Assembly: GCA_035772735.1 (NCBI GenBank)
Contig: JASDFA010000001.1
Location: forward strand, 94,203,501-94,267,500
Source: Datura wrightii
Taxonomy: Eukaryota > Streptophyta > Magnoliopsida > Solanales > Solanaceae
Direction of reading: 5' to 3'
Length of the DNA stretch: 64,000 bases
The notes beneath the pieces were generated by a model. The model saw only the letters and a program-made list of their open reading frames with translations. It did not search any database and was not told the DNA's origin. Below are positions 32,050-44,848 of the stretch, in pieces (within the stretch, counting starts at the first letter, position 1; each line of letters begins with the position of its first letter). The position numbers and the translations under genes are program-made.

Positions 32050-34162
32050 AATCTTGACAGGGTGTTGGCTCGCTGCGAAGAATCCAACCTTGTACTCAAC
32101 TAGGAGAAATGCCATTTCTTAGTCAAGGAAGGTATCGTCCTTGGCCATAAAGTGTCTCCCTAGGGGTTGGAGGTCGATCGTGCTAAGATCGAGGTTATTG
32201 AGAAGTTACCACCACCTGTGTCGGTGAAAGGTGTTCGCAGTTTTCTTGGGCATGCAGGGTTCTACTGACGGTTCATCAAAAACTTCTCAAAAATTTCTAG
32301 ACCACTATGCAGATTGTTAGAAAAAGAAGTGAAGTTTGAGTTGGATGATGAGTGTGTTAAAGCATTCGAGGAATTGAAGCAGAAATTGATAGAAACACCT
32401 ATCCTTATTTCTCCGGATTGGGGACAACCATTTGAACTGATGTGTGATGCAAGCGATGTGGCTGTGGGAGCTGTATTGGGGTAGAGGAAATATAGAATCT
32501 TTCATTCTATTCATTATGCAAGCAAAACACTAAATACTGCCCAAAGTAATTATACAGTCACAGAGAAGGAGATGTTAGCATTGGTGTTTGCATTTGATAA
32601 TTCAAGTCCTATTTGGTAGGTTCAAGAGTGGTGGTGTACACCGATCATGCAGCAATTCGGTATCTGTTTGACAAAAAGGATGCAAAGTCCAGGCTGATCA
32701 GATGGATCTTGTTGCTGCAAGAGTTCGACCTCGAAATTAAGGACAGAAAGGGGAGCAAAAATCAGGTGGCAGATCAGTTATCGTGATTGGAAAGCCGATC
32801 GCATGTGAAGGAAGGTGATAACATAAATGAGGAGTTCCCGGATGAGCAGCTCTTGGCAATAGGGGAAGCTGAAGTTCCCTGGTACGCAGACATAGTCAAC
32901 TTGCTAGTGAGTGGAGTCTATCCACCAGAGGCGACAGTTCAGCAGAGAAAAAAGTTGAGGCATGATTCTCGGTATTTTATTTGGGATGAGCCATACTTAT
33001 TTAAACAGGGACCGGATCATGTGATGAGAAGATGCATCCCGGATAGCCAGATTGTAGAGGTGTTGAGGAGTTGTCACTCTTCGTTGTATGGGGGCACCAT
33101 GGAGGCGAGCGGACAGCACACAAGGTTCTACAGTCAGGTTTCTTTTGGCCTACACTATTCAGAGACTCTATGGCATACGTTAAAATGTGTGATAGATGTC
33201 AGCATACAGGCACAATTGGTAGGAGGAAAGAGATGCCGCTGCAGAATGTACTAGAAGTGGAGACCTTTGATGTATGGGGCATAGATTTCATGGGCCCGTT
33301 CCCACCATCATTTGGTAATCGTTACATCTTGGTGGCCGTCGATTATGTATCAAAGTGGGTTGAAGCAATATCTTGCCCCAGGAATGACAACAAGGTAGTA
33401 ACAAAATTTGTGAAAAAACACATTCTCACCAGGTTCGGGACACCTCGAGCCATTATCAGTGATGGAGGGGCTCATTTTGTCAATGCAAGTTTCAAGAAGC
33501 TACTAGCCAAGTATGGGGTGCGCCACAAGGTGGCAACAACATATCACCCCCAAACCAGTGGGCAAGTGGAGGTGTCGAATAGAGAAGTGAAGCACATTCT
33601 CCAGAAAACAGTGAATGCACAACGTAATGATTGGTCAAGCAAACTTGATGATGCATTGTGGGCATACAAAACTGCTTACAATACACCGATTGGAACTTCT
33701 CCATACCGATTGGTCTATGGTAAAGTGTGTCATCGGCCAGTGGAGTTAGAGCACCGAGCCTTCTAGGCCGTGAGGAAATTGAATATGGAATTAGATCTAG
33801 CAGGCAAGAAGAGACTAATGCAACTCAGTGAACTTCAAGAGTTCCGTTGGCATGCTTATGAGAGTGCTAAGTACTACAAAGAAAAAATGAAGAGGTGGCT
33901 TGACAAGCATGTGGTGCATCATATTTTTGAGCCAGGGCAGAAAGTATTGCTCTTCAATTCAAGATTGAAGCTATTTCCAGGAAAGCTGCGGTCCAAATGG
34001 TCAGGGCCATTTGAGATAGTGAGATTGACCCCGCACAGGGCAGTAGAGTTGTGGCAAGAAGATCGGAGCACCGCGTTCTTGGTCAATGGGCAGCGATGTA
34101 AGCATTACTGGGGTGAGGATGGTGGTCGAGAGAAAACGTTTGTCACCCTAGAGGATGACTGA
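32050..34162 (+). pseudogene. pol: Pol remnant of element E: RT tail, RNase H, integrase
   Basis: Begins inside RT, just past the catalytic palm (NLDRVLARCEESNLVLN). RNase H remnant at about 32430-32790 (DASDVAVGAVLG block). Integrase: HHCC finger at about 33070-33230, interrupted by a frameshift near 33110; DDE core from about 33265 with GIDFMGPFP, ISDGG, then YHPQTSGQVEVSNRE; C-terminal region to 34162. Stops at 32101, 32161, 32266, 32482, 32785 and 33764, and a shift near 32600. The integrase type is Athila/Tat and has no chromodomain. It would supply exactly what A lacks, but this copy is dead. Confidence 0.87.
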
Positions 34163-34413
34163 GCTTAATGACGTCGAGCCGCGATAGTAAATCAGGCGCT
34201 GCACGGGAGGCAACCCGTGAAGATTTTTGTAATATTTTATTAGATTTCGTAAAAAAAAAAAGAGAAAAAAATGAGAAAATAAAAAAAATAAAAAACAAAC
34301 TTTGTATTTTATGTGAAACCTATAAATTCTAACCAATTTCTTGTTGTAAAATGAATTTCAGGTTGAACGGAGGATAAATGTGCAAAGGATCGCAAAGGAA
34401 AAATCGAGGAACA
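34163..34413 (+). other. Short pol-to-3' ORF spacer of element E
   Basis: 250 bp, AT-rich, with an A-rich run near 34250-34295. It shares the GCGCTGCACGGGAGGCAACC block and the CGGAGGA block with A, but lacks the palindromes, TATA-like box and intron that A has here. An acceptor-like AATTTCAG lies at about 34355-34362. Confidence 0.6.
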
Positions 34414-35634
34414 ATGGCAAGCAGGCAAGAAAAAGGGAAAGGTGCATCAACATTAGGCGTCAGAAGGAAAAGAATTAGACTGGGAACAGCAGTCCCAGCA
34501 GCACCAGCGGTTCCACGCGGCTAACGCCGTCAATATGGAACCCGATGGGTGACAGAGGAGGGGAAGAAATGGTACGCAAAGCATAAGGAAAGCAAATACT
34601 TCCCCGAAGAACACATTTCTAGGGAACTGTTGGCACAGGAGTTTCCCAGGATTGTCCACAGTATTGAGGCAGCCGGGCTGAACTTCATCTTTGAAGAGCC
34701 CAAGGAGTGCAACCTGCACCTGATTCGGGAATTCTATGCCAACTGGAACCCGACACTAAAAAGTCACACCATAAAGATAAGGGGGCAGATAGTCACTTTT
34801 GAGCCCCATCACCTTAATGCAATCTTGGGGGCGCGGGACAAAAATGCCCATGTGCTTCGGCAGCTGAATGTCACTCCACCATATGCAGACATCAGACGCA
34901 CTTTGTGTGGAGCCCAGTCTACAGCACGTTGGAGCAGGCATAAGGAGAGGGGCTACCATCAGACATTGCCCTACTCACAGATGAACAGGAAAGCCAGGAT
35001 ATAGCTTAAGATTGTTTGTTCCTGCTTGATCCCGGGGGTGCATATGAAAAATGTCACCCGGGATCGTGTGTGCATGGTATACACCCTGATGAAAGGGCTG
35101 GAGATCAATGTCGGGGCGGTGATCATCTCTGCAATGAAGAGAGCCCGTTTGCATCAAGGGCACAGGTACAGGTTTGGTGGCTTACTGACCATGTTCCTGA
35201 GGGGCCTGGATATTGAGGAGGAGGCCCTTGACTACATCCCGCAGATGGAGAGGCGGGCCTTAGATGTCACCAAAACTAAGGCACCCGACACCACTCATGG
35301 GCCAGTTCTCACATTAGCCGAGTGACATGCTCGGGATGATCAGTACATGGCTCGCATGTTCGGGATGCAGATGCTCCAGCTGCGCATAGGCGGGAGGCCG
35401 GCAACAGAAGATGAGCTATGGCAGCTCGAGCTAGACTACCCTTTTGGCGAAAATGCTAGGGCTCTATGCCGAGTGGGGCCAGCTTTTGTGTAGCCCACTG
35501 ATGATGATGTCCCCACATATGAGGAGACACGTCGTGATGACTCCGATGTGGAGTCACATGATGACGACGGGGGCGATTCAGACATGAGAGACGAGGCAGC
35601 GACACCTGATGAAGAAGTGGAATACTTTGATTGA
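34414..35634 (+). pseudogene. Athila 3' ORF of element E, four stops
   Basis: Homologue of the intact 3' ORF in A, same length (407 codons with the stop), no frameshift, clearly similar over its whole length including the acidic tail. Stops: TAA 34522 (CAA in kin), TAG 35002 (TGG), TGA 35323 (CGA) and TAG 35491 (GAG). Three of four are C-to-T or G-to-A changes. Function unknown; no signal peptide or membrane segment visible. Confidence 0.85.
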
Positions 35635-35678
35635 TCAGGGAGTTTCACCACCTACTTTCGTATTATGCACAATTCTGT

Positions 35679-35718
35679 GAACACTAGGAACAGTGTTCGA
35701 TTTAAGTGTGGGGTGGGA
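35679..35718 (+). other. Hairpin plus polypurine-like tract after the 3' ORF (element E)
   Basis: GAACACT and AGTGTTC pair at 35679-35698; TTTAAGTGTGGGGTGGGA follows at 35701-35718. Same arrangement as 4616-4653 in A. Confidence 0.5.
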
Positions 35719-37433
35719 GTAGTTAGTTGTTGGTTGTTATTGTTATTTATGTATGTCTCTGTTCTGTTGTTGTGCTTGGATAAACTTGTGACCCTGTGAT
35801 TTTTATGTGTATGTCTGTATTGTAATTAAGGTGAAGCTGTTGTGTGCTGTTGAATGTTGTTAGCTGGTTTTGTACATAATATCTTTGTTTTATCGAAATT
35901 ATTGATATTTTTAAAAAAAAAATAATTTGTGAAATTTTTATTGTTGGGTTTCTCGGCGTTTGTTTTCGGTTCTTTTACCGAGAATAGTCCCATTGAACCG
36001 AAGTCGTAATTAGTGATCGTTCCCTATGATGGATGGATGACGACCGTCTTAAGGGAAATGTAGTCGTTAGGAGTAGATTTCTTTTGTTCATTTTTTCTTT
36101 TAGTTTTTTTTCTTTTATTGGTTTGCATCCCAAAACCTGTCGTTACTTTATGGTTGCGAAATTCTGGTTGCGTGTTGTATATGATATTTGAAATGCAAAG
36201 GTGATTCGTATGAAAGCATGCAACTTTGTAAATATGTTGAGATACCTAGGCCATAGAGTTCGATTCGGTGTGATTGAGGCTTAATGCTTGAATTTTTGTA
36301 ATTAGCTGATGGAAGAGTCTGTGAATATGTCTTGAGTTGAGCATGTGGAATGAGTGTATGGTGAGGTTTCATTTCTTCCATGCTATTGTGAAGTGTCTAG
36401 AACTTGCCTGGTGTGTGTACAAAATGAAATGAAGGATGTGTATTGTAGGAAAGGATGTAGGCATTTCTTTGCTTTAACCGAAAGTTTTTTTTTCATTATC
36501 GTACCTACCTTGAATGTACACCCTAGTTAGCCCATTGAGCCTTTAGCCTATTTCTTTCTTTTGTCAGAAAGGTGTAAACTGAGCTTAACCCCTTCTTTTC
36601 ATTATCCGTGAATTTGATCCAAAACTCTTAAGTGCTCAAGGTAAAAAATAATTAAATAATTTTTCCATAGCGCCAGGGAGTGAGAATTTTGAAAAGATAA
36701 GAAAAAGCAGAGTGATGAAAGGAAAGAAAAGGTTGAAGGTGCACTTGGTATAAATCAAATATAATGAATATGTATAAATAATCTTTGTTATTAAGTCAAG
36801 TGTGCTTAAAGTTATGGGGCCGAAAATAAAGACAAACTTCAAGAATGGGAGGATGAAGGAAAAAACAATGCCATAAGGTTGATGGGATGGATTGAAAAAG
36901 CGCTTAAGGAGGCTAGTTGTTATTATTGGTTAGCCCAGTATTCGCTAGTTCCGTAGCTTACATTACAGCCCGTTAAGTCCTACGTGATCTTACATCACGT
37001 GTCCTTATATTAGTGGAGTAATACACTAAAGGCAAGCCTATGGTTCATGACATGATGCATGTGAATTCTTTTGGGAGAGAGAGCGAAATCTTGTTTATAT
37101 GCCCCTGCATGTAATGTTTTGAGTTTATGCGATTAAAAAGGGGAAAATTCTCTTGTGTGGTGAGGGCACATGCTCGACGAGAGATTAAAAATTCGTGTCG
37201 GATATCTTGATCAGCTGATTTGCATGAGTTTGCCGATATCGAGAGTTGATTGTTGAGTCTAGGAGGTCTTAATGTGTTGAAGGTTATTGTATTGATAAGA
37301 CTATGCATGTTTTCTTGATGATTTGCTATATTAACTAATCGATATAACCGTAGCTTGAATTGTCGAGCTAAAGTAGCCAGGATGGGGTGTCAATTGCATG
37401 AGGTGTAAGATTATTGTTCGGAGACGAACAAGG
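35719..37433 (+). other. 3' untranslated tail of element E
   Basis: About 1.7 kb, AT-rich, no credible ORF. Co-linear with the tail of A (inverted in window orientation). Conserved landmarks lie near 35985-36060 and 37015-37080. Confidence 0.7.
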
Positions 37434-37451
37434 ATTTAAGTGTGGGGTAAG
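37434..37451 (+). other. Polypurine tract of element E
   Basis: ATTTAAGTGTGGGGTAAG directly before the 3' LTR; identical to that of A. Confidence 0.88.
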
Positions 37452-38864
37452 TGATCTTGGGCAAATTTATATGCCCAAGTGATACTCAAATGTGTCATTT
37501 TACCTTGTTTATCTATCGATGTTTGTACATTCTCATGTGAATTGTAATAAAATGTGAATTTATGCTAACCAACATAATTAGCGTTGTTTTGCAGGAAAAA
37601 TATAAAGTTATGGAGCTAAGATGCATGTTGGGAGAGATCGGGATTGGACTCGAAAGCTAGCAAGGGAAAAAGCACAAGGAAGGCACGAATTAAAGGGGCT
37701 CCGCAAGGGAGCCGTGTCACGCTGCCATCGCGGATGCATTGTGCCTGGATGGTGAAATTATGCATAATTCCAATGAAGGTGCGCATTGGGGCCGTGGCAC
37801 GTTGGCCTAGCCCCGCGTTGCACGTTGTGCCACGTTGAGCCTTAATACCTGGATGATCGGATTCCAGTGAGGGTCCGCGTTGGTGGCGTGTCACGGAGGC
37901 AGTGCTCCGCGGTACACTCCGTTACACGTTGCTTGTTATTTCGGGAAAAATTCCCACTAGTATAAATAGAACACTTAGGTTCATTTTTAATAATTCTGAC
38001 TTGGTGGAGCAAGAACGTGGGTTGCAGGCAGTTGAGGGGACGAAAATCTCAGGGTTTTTCTCTATCTCCTTCTTCTTTATTTCTATTGCTTGTATGATTA
38101 ACACTCATTTAACGATGTTTAATCCACAAATGAGTGGCTAAATTCCCTTCTTGCTGAGGTTAAGAACATTTGTATTGAAATGTAATTATTGATAAATTGG
38201 TTTTTCATCATTTCTTCCATGGTTGTTCTATTGATTCTTGTTCTTACTGCATTAATGTGTGGCCAACGTTAATGAATATCTAAAAAGTCCGATTTCACTT
38301 GAGAGAGCGAGAAATTGGAAAGTTGTGAATTGATAGGATATGATCTTTTCTTAGTTTGGGAAAATTGAGAATTGATTTACCTTCAGGATAGAGATATACC
38401 TAAAAGTCATATTAGTCAATTAAGGAATCGGTTTTGTATGGCTAGAACATGAATTTCTTTTTATCACAGAGATGTAGGTGGAAGGTTCATGATTCTTAAG
38501 TTGGGTTAAATACGAGAGTTTTAATCCATAGGCAAAAATTCTTGACTAGCAACTGGAGGAAAGATTAACCAAATTGTATCGATAATTTCTTTCTCTACAG
38601 GTTCATTTTAGCCTCAGCATGCTCATACTTATAGTTCAGACTCAAATTATATATTCGTTTTAGACTTAGTATAAAATTAGGAAACAAAATATCAAACTCT
38701 TCTTCACACTGTTGTCTGCAATTTAGAGTTAAAGTTTATTGACACTTGAGTAGATTGTTACCTTAGTCCAGTCTCTGTGGGATCGATACTTGGCTTACTT
38801 GAGCCGCTTTACTACTTGTTCGACCACGTGCACTTGCGTGTAGTTATACCCAACAAGCTGAACA
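37452..38864 (+). repeat. 3' LTR of element E
   Basis: 1413 bp, starts TGATCTTGGG, ends GCTGAACA. Module arm CGTGTCACGGAG at 37887-37898; the partner at 37917-37928 has one G-to-T change. TATA box near 37960-37968. Confidence 0.94.
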
Positions 38865-38869
38865 TTAAG

Positions 38870-39389
38870 TCAAATTAAAGAGATATTTGTGTCTCTCATG
38901 GATCCTCAATCATGCAATCAAGATGACCTGTATTTACTCTAGCGTAGCTGCTAAACAAAGTATCAGCAAGCATACAAGCGGATGACCTACTACTCAATCC
39001 TAAAAAAATTAAAAAAAATATGATGAATCTTCCCTTAAGACATTCATCATCCATCTATCATAGAGAAACATCATTACTCTATGACGACACAAAACCCAAA
39101 CAAAACAAAAAAAATTGACTCCAAAATAAAGCAACCAAAAATAACATAATCAAGACGAACAACAAGTCAAAATATCCTAGACATTCATGTCAACATCACC
39201 ATACTAGCTATTACAACCCATGACCTACGAATCATCAAGCTACTATTACGAGGAATGACATAATAATGCTACGACCTACTACAAATGTAGCAATCAAAGA
39301 ACAACAGGAATTTATCTTTCCTCAAACCCTCACTTAAAAGGTGCACTATCCTCAATACACACACAATCATATCATAAAGGGAGAGAAAA
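38870..39389 (-). other. B2 untranslated tail, continued
   Basis: Resumes B2 after E. AT-rich, non-coding. The block around 39020-39080 (CCCTTAAGACATTCATCATCC) matches the corresponding block of the A tail near 4170-4200, which confirms position and orientation within an Athila element. Confidence 0.6.
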
Positions 39390-40418
39390 CGAACTTCCTC
39401 GGGATTGTACTCCTCATCCTCGTCAGTATCATCATCTTCTCCATCAACCTGCATGGCACCCATAGTAGCATTATCCTCCTCATCTATATCTAGTTCATAA
39501 ACACCATCAGTAAGGACTGTGGCCTCATCATCATCAAGTGGCTCCTCAAAGGTTGGGCCTACTCAACACATCAACATAGCACTCTCAGAGAGCAGGTACC
39601 GTGCCTCTAAAGCTGTCATCTCCTCTACAATGATGGGTCAATGTCCTAGCGTCAACTGTAGATCCAGCATCCCAAATATACGACCCTGCCAACTCTCATC
39701 ATGAGCCTAACGATCAGCTATAGTAAGAAGAGTTCCTGTGGAAGATAGCACATTGACATGTACACTAAGACAATCCGCTATCGAGTCACCTCTGTCATAT
39801 GTTTCCCAGGGAGAAAGATAGCACAAACCAACTTCGCCCACACCTTTGCCTCCCTATTCAGATAGGTAAACACAAGTGTGGAATGAGTGCCATTATGATC
39901 CCTCGCTCAACAGGTGGATTAGTGTTCACCACATAGAGTGTGGCAGATGTCTTTATATGGAGGCTTCTCCAGTAAGATGAAGTACTCCGAAAGGTCTAAT
40001 GCAAGTGTTCCTAGAAAGGCATTGAACCATTTAGCTATGAACCGCACCACCTAACCTTTGATCTTTACCTTGGTGCTCTCTCCGAATAAGGTATCCCAGT
40101 TTGTGTAGAACTCCCTCAACAATATGAGGTTGAACCTATCTGGCTCATTAAAGATGTAACCAACTCCCAACTCACGTATCTTGTCACAAATGATCGGGAA
40201 CTCTATTGTGAGGCTGCCTCCATCTATCTAGTTCTTAGGGGCATACTAGGTTCTTTTTGAGGTTTGAACCAAGTATGCCCATGAGGCTCTATCGCTTTCG
40301 CTCTAAATCTCCTCGCGGGGCCGGCTTTAGAAGCCAAAGAACCAGCCCCCTTTTTGCCTTTTCTAGTCCTCTTAAGAGTTGGATCCGCAACAACCACCTC
40401 CTTTCCTTTTGATGCCAT
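39390..40418 (-). pseudogene. Decayed 3' ORF of element B2
   Basis: Diverged relative of the 3' ORF in A. It starts at ATG GCA (40418), two bases after an acceptor-GTACC site homologous to the AG|GTACG of A. The N-terminus is basic and Lys-rich (residues 1-60). It ends in an acidic stretch (GEDDDTDEDEE near 39420-39450). Between these are several stops and frameshifts. Function unknown. Confidence 0.65.
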
Positions 40419-40423
40419 GGTAC

Positions 40424-41233
40424 CTAACAAGCAAAAATCAAGAAATTCACAAAATTATTTCGTGAACAAAATGGCTAACTAATTAAGAGTTGAAGGAGAA
40501 AATTCCACCCCACACTTAATTTGCTAGCATACTTGTGAGAATTTGTCAAATAAGGTACTCAAGACTTCCCCCATCATCATCCAATCTCAACAATTAACAT
40601 TAATTCACTAACTCCAGCTACAACAAAGTTCATGGATTTTTCTTCTTTTCTACTCTCCTCTAATTTCAACATTTTCAAGATAGCCTTAACTAGGCCATCC
40701 CTCTTACTTTTCCCACTTCTAATTCATAACTCAAGTAATTCATGTAATGAAGTAGCACTATTCAATTCAATCAACAAGCAATAAGCAATTTACTGCCATT
40801 CATCATGAATTAATCAAGAATTTCAACAACTAAAGCATTACTCATATTCAAGAATTCAATACCCATGTACTTTCTCTCTCTACAATTAATACATCTACCC
40901 ATCAATATTCAAGAATTTAATCCAGCTTCCCCCTTCATTCCAACAAGTTCAAACTACTAAATTCAACCAACAATAATCAACCCAACAAGGAAAACATATT
41001 ATAATGGAAGAATTTAAGAATTTAAGCTCATAACACCCAGAACATGAAATTCAAGCTTTTCACCAACAATGGCGATTTTTGGGTCCTACATCTTTAGAAA
41101 GAAAAGTGTGGGAGCATTCTTTAACCATTATCTAACCAATAGAAAAGAAAGATGCTAACTTGAGTTGAAGATGAGAGCTTCACCAAGAGCTTGTAAAAGA
41201 CAACAATGGAGGGGAGAAGGGAGAGAGACTTAC
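40424..41233 (-). other. Putative leader intron of the B2 3' ORF
   Basis: Minus-strand donor CCC|GTAAGT at 41233 and acceptor TGCTTGTTAG| at 40424, about 810 bp, AT-rich, no ORF. It contains a polypurine-like tract (40505-40519), as does the A intron. The position relative to the ATG is the same as in A. Confidence 0.5.
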
Positions 41234-41560
41234 GGGTTTAAGAGGGAGAAGAGAGAGAATTTTTGCTTTTGTTTTTCAAATTTTTAATGAAAAAGGATGA
41301 ATGGAATTTTAAATAAAGGAATGGTCATGGGCTTTTATGTAATTTTAAGGTCTTTTGAGTCAACATTGACTCAAATTGACCAAAAATATTTGGCCATAAA
41401 CACCCTGGCGCGCTTCCCCCTCTGTCTCACGATAGACTTAGAAAACAAATTCTTCAGAGACAGGGGCTGGCGCAGCGCGCCACCATAGCACCACTTGACA
41501 TTTCTTCGAGAATTTAACATCTGGGACCCCACGCCAGGTATCTCACCCCAGACTTACACT
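41234..41560 (-). promoter_or_regulatory. Internal promoter-like block of B2
   Basis: Minus strand: GC-rich motifs of B2's own LTR type (CTGGCGCGC, GCGCCACCATAGCACCA, TATCTCACC) at 41400-41560, then a TTTATTTAAAAT TATA-like box near 41305-41318, then a CT-rich leader (about 41220-41275, a plant Y-patch-like sequence). Same order as in A, but with B2's own motif in place of A's. Confidence 0.55.
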
Positions 41561-41799
41561 TTTAGCCTAATGTCCCAGCTTGTTTGCCTCTTATCTCTAT
41601 TCATCTCTAAAAAACAAAGAAAAATATACAAAATGTTAGAAGGATGGATTGCCTCCCACCAAGCGTGTTAGTTATAATTGTGGCATGACATTCATGGTTG
41701 CCTCCCATGCAGCGCCTATTTTAACGTCGCGGTATAACCATGGTCCCCATCACTCCTTCATGCGAGTGACTTGTGACCATGCCAAGGATCTGCTAAACT
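41561..41799 (-). other. Protease-to-promoter spacer of B2
   Basis: Holds a diverged GGGAGGCAACC block (41697-41715) that marks the end of pol in A and E. No ORF. Confidence 0.55.
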
Positions 41800-42111
41800 C
41801 TAATGCAGCACATGCTGCTCAACAAACTGATTACAACCTCCAGGTTCTCCCGCTGGTTTCACTATGAAGTCCTCATAATGAGTTGGCATCCGTGCTTCTC
41901 TGAACACTTCAAACACAGCCTCCTGACCATCTACCCTCATAGATATCTTGGCCAACTTAACCTGTATGACAGCATCGGCGGTGGCTAAAAGTCCTCTCCC
42001 CAAAATGAGGAGACCTACTGCATCTACCTCATAGTCTAAGAATATAAAGTCCACGGGTAGGATGAAAGGTCCCACCTTTATCAAGACATCTTCAATTATT
42101 CCTTCAGTATA
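41800..42111 (-). pseudogene. Protease, C-terminal part, of element B2 (split by F)
   Basis: An open stretch aligns with the A protease after its TAG: EGIIEDVLIKVGPFILPVDF, then an LGRGLLAT flap-like block and a MRVDGQEAVFEVF tail. It is cut at 42111 by F. The N-terminal half lies at 52297-52700; GTATA is duplicated at the break. The frame ends at 41800 and no RT follows. Confidence 0.8.
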
Positions 42112-44829
42112 TGTCACGCCCCGCCTTGGGGGGTATGACTGGCACCTGGTGCCCTACTAGGATCTGAACTACTGGAATGCTAAGCCTAGGCACGTCTGGT
42201 GCCTGGCTGCCTCTAACTCACATTTCTGGAAACAAAGGGCTATATAACGGCTGTAAACACAGCCCCCGGCCCGTTGGCCTATAGCCTCCTGTACCTGTAA
42301 TAACAGCTGACCAGAACATGCAACTATAGGGAAACCTATGCGGGCCGACAAGGCCACCATGCTGTCTAGTTATCTGCAACTCAGCAACAAAATACTAGAA
42401 GGCTACGTGACCGGCAAGGTCACCACTACTGTCAAACTTATGGCCCGACACGGCCAACATAAAAGAAGCAAAAGTACTAACAGCTAACAACTGCGCGGCC
42501 TCACATGACCGACTTAACTGACCACAGGGAAATATACAGACTGCAAGCCTCTAAGAATAGCAATAGAAGTGATCGGGATAGGGCCCCGACCTACCCGTAC
42601 TATATAACGAAAGAACTAAAATACACCCCTGGAATTCAGTCTCCGGATGACAGGAGCTGAATACTCGATCGCTGACAGGAATCACGTAGTGTCACCTGCT
42701 CGTCTATAAGTACCTGCAGGCAAGTAATGCAGTGCCCCACCGGGCGTCAGTACCGCTGGTACTGAGTATGTAAAGCAACAACTGAAAGAAATGTCTGAGA
42801 AACAATGATATAACTGATGAAACTGAAATAGAAAGGAATGAATTAACTGTCTGATAATGTAAATCATACCTTCTCTCATTTACACTGGAAAGAAGTAAAA
42901 GTCATACCTGGAGACATATCCCTCTACTGCTGATCTACTCGTATCTAACATAGCATGGCATAACATGAAATAACATAACATAGCACACACAAACCTTACC
43001 CGGCCCCCATAAGCTGGGAGGTACAACCAGCACAGAATCTATACCCCTACCCCGGTCATCACATCTCCTATAATGGCTGTAAGCATCCCGCCGGTCCCCT
43101 GGGTATGCACTTCAGCTCGCTGAGTCCCTGACTATAACTGCATCTGAGTCCGGAGGACTCCTGAATCTGCACCCGGGCGTATCCGCTCGACTGGGGTGTG
43201 TAAAGGCCGATCAAGGCACAAATATGGGGAAAACTGGCATCCCATCTTCGTCCCCTGTGGGACGGCATGCCACTCCGTGGAGCGACGTATCCTCGTCCTC
43301 TGGCGGACGAGTCGATACAGCTATTAACCCTGGGCGGTCATGGATGCTAGGTAGTCCAACCCCAAACAATACAACGGTCTCAACTAGTAATACTGTCTGT
43401 ATATCTCACATACTGAGGCTAATAGGGGTAAGGTATCGTGTATATTACATGCTGAGCTAATGATAGTAAGTTGTACGTATTTAATACGTGCTGAGGCAGG
43501 TAAATATATATAAATATGAATATAGTCTCCTGCCGAGCTGTACTGGGGCAAATGCTATATAAGATAATGTTTCTGCTGAAAACTCTGCTGTTTACTCAGT
43601 TTCTGTATACACTATATGCTGGACTAGTGATAGAAATAGGTACATACTTAATACATGCTGAGGCTGGAAATAATATATATGTATGTACGAATGTGGTCTT
43701 CTGCCAGACTGTACTAAGGCTAATGCCGAACATGATATAGTCCTTCTGCTGAAACTACGCTGTATACTGATTTTCTATAGTAACATGATTTACTATTCCT
43801 AACTTGCTTTCTAACTTCGTTTCAACTTATCATTATATTTCTGAGCTGTCTAACAGGTACTACTTGCTCTACTGAGTTTCGATTAAGCACAAAGATATAC
43901 TAACATCCTGTGTAACATCGCATACTGAGCATACTGTGCAGTTTCTAATGCTTATATTAGAATCTCTATCATACTAGCAAATTTCACGCAAGTTGTAACT
44001 CGATACTTTCAATATCGTACCAACAGTCGTAACAAACGTAACACATGACTTCTGGACATTCTACTGGCCTTTAAATTACTGTACTGTATCACGATTTCTT
44101 AACTTGCCGAGGAAACTAACTTTACATACCTTATCCTTGAACTATTCGTCTGTCGGACGAAGCTCGACCGGTACTTTAACTGTTTTCTCCCAACTGCATT
44201 CATAAACATATCAATCAATACTGAATACAACTTTATTTTAAAAAGGCAACGTCACTTTCGATATAGTTTATAACCTAAACTTAGGTTTATCGAAAGACGG
44301 TCAGAAACTCGCTATTTTTCAGAGGTCCAGAAGGGAGAAATGTTCACTTCACAGGTAGGAACACATAGACACTAATTTAGAGCAATTCCACTTACCTTAG
44401 CTCGGTGGCTCGACGATTCGTCGGCCGTATTTTACGAAACTGAATCCGTAGGAATGCTCTCTGCTGCTAAATACCTCTGTATCTGGAGTTAATTTGAGTT
44501 TGGGCAGCGTTTGGCAGCGTAATCGGACGAAAATTATTTAATTTCTTCGTTCCTCCTTTCTCTCTGCGTTTGCCCTCTGTTCCCTGGAATTTCTTTTGAT
44601 TTTAAATGAAATTAAACCGAAGTGGGGCTTATATACTTGAGCCTGAACTTGGGCAACGTGTCACGGAGCCATCGCGGAGGGGCTCTGCCTGGCTCCTCCC
44701 GCGATGGTTCGACGGGTTTCTCATCCGATCTTTTTCCCGGGCCTTTCTACAGCACGTATGGCCTTTAGATGTGCTTAACCAATGTGCGAATAGGTCGTCT
44801 AGGTGCTGGAAATTCTACGGGGTATAACA
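42112..44829 (-). repeat. 3' LTR of element F
   Basis: 2718 bp. Lacks 33 bp present in the 5' LTR, corresponding to 52098-52141, so it retains only one palindrome arm (44657-44668). LTR start on the minus strand is TGTTATACCCCG. Confidence 0.93.
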
Positions 44830-44848
44830 TTCTCCCCCCCTTAAGAAC
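44830..44848 (-). other. Polypurine tract of element F
   Basis: Minus strand TTAAGGGGGGGGAGAA directly before the 3' LTR. Confidence 0.85.

Larger units (their letters stand above)
28851..38864 (+). mobile_element. Complete Athila-type LTR retrotransposon E
   Basis: 10.0 kb, plus strand, LTRs 28851-30256 and 37452-38864, perfect duplication TTAAG (28846-28850, 38865-38869). Unmutated tRNA-Asp primer site, gag, partial RT, RNase H, integrase, 3' ORF, long tail and polypurine tract. LTR family is that of A (both start TGA(T/C)CTTGGGCA) but more diverged; its two LTRs differ by roughly 2-3 % by eye. Stops and a frameshift make it inactive. Protease and most of RT are missing. Confidence 0.95.
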
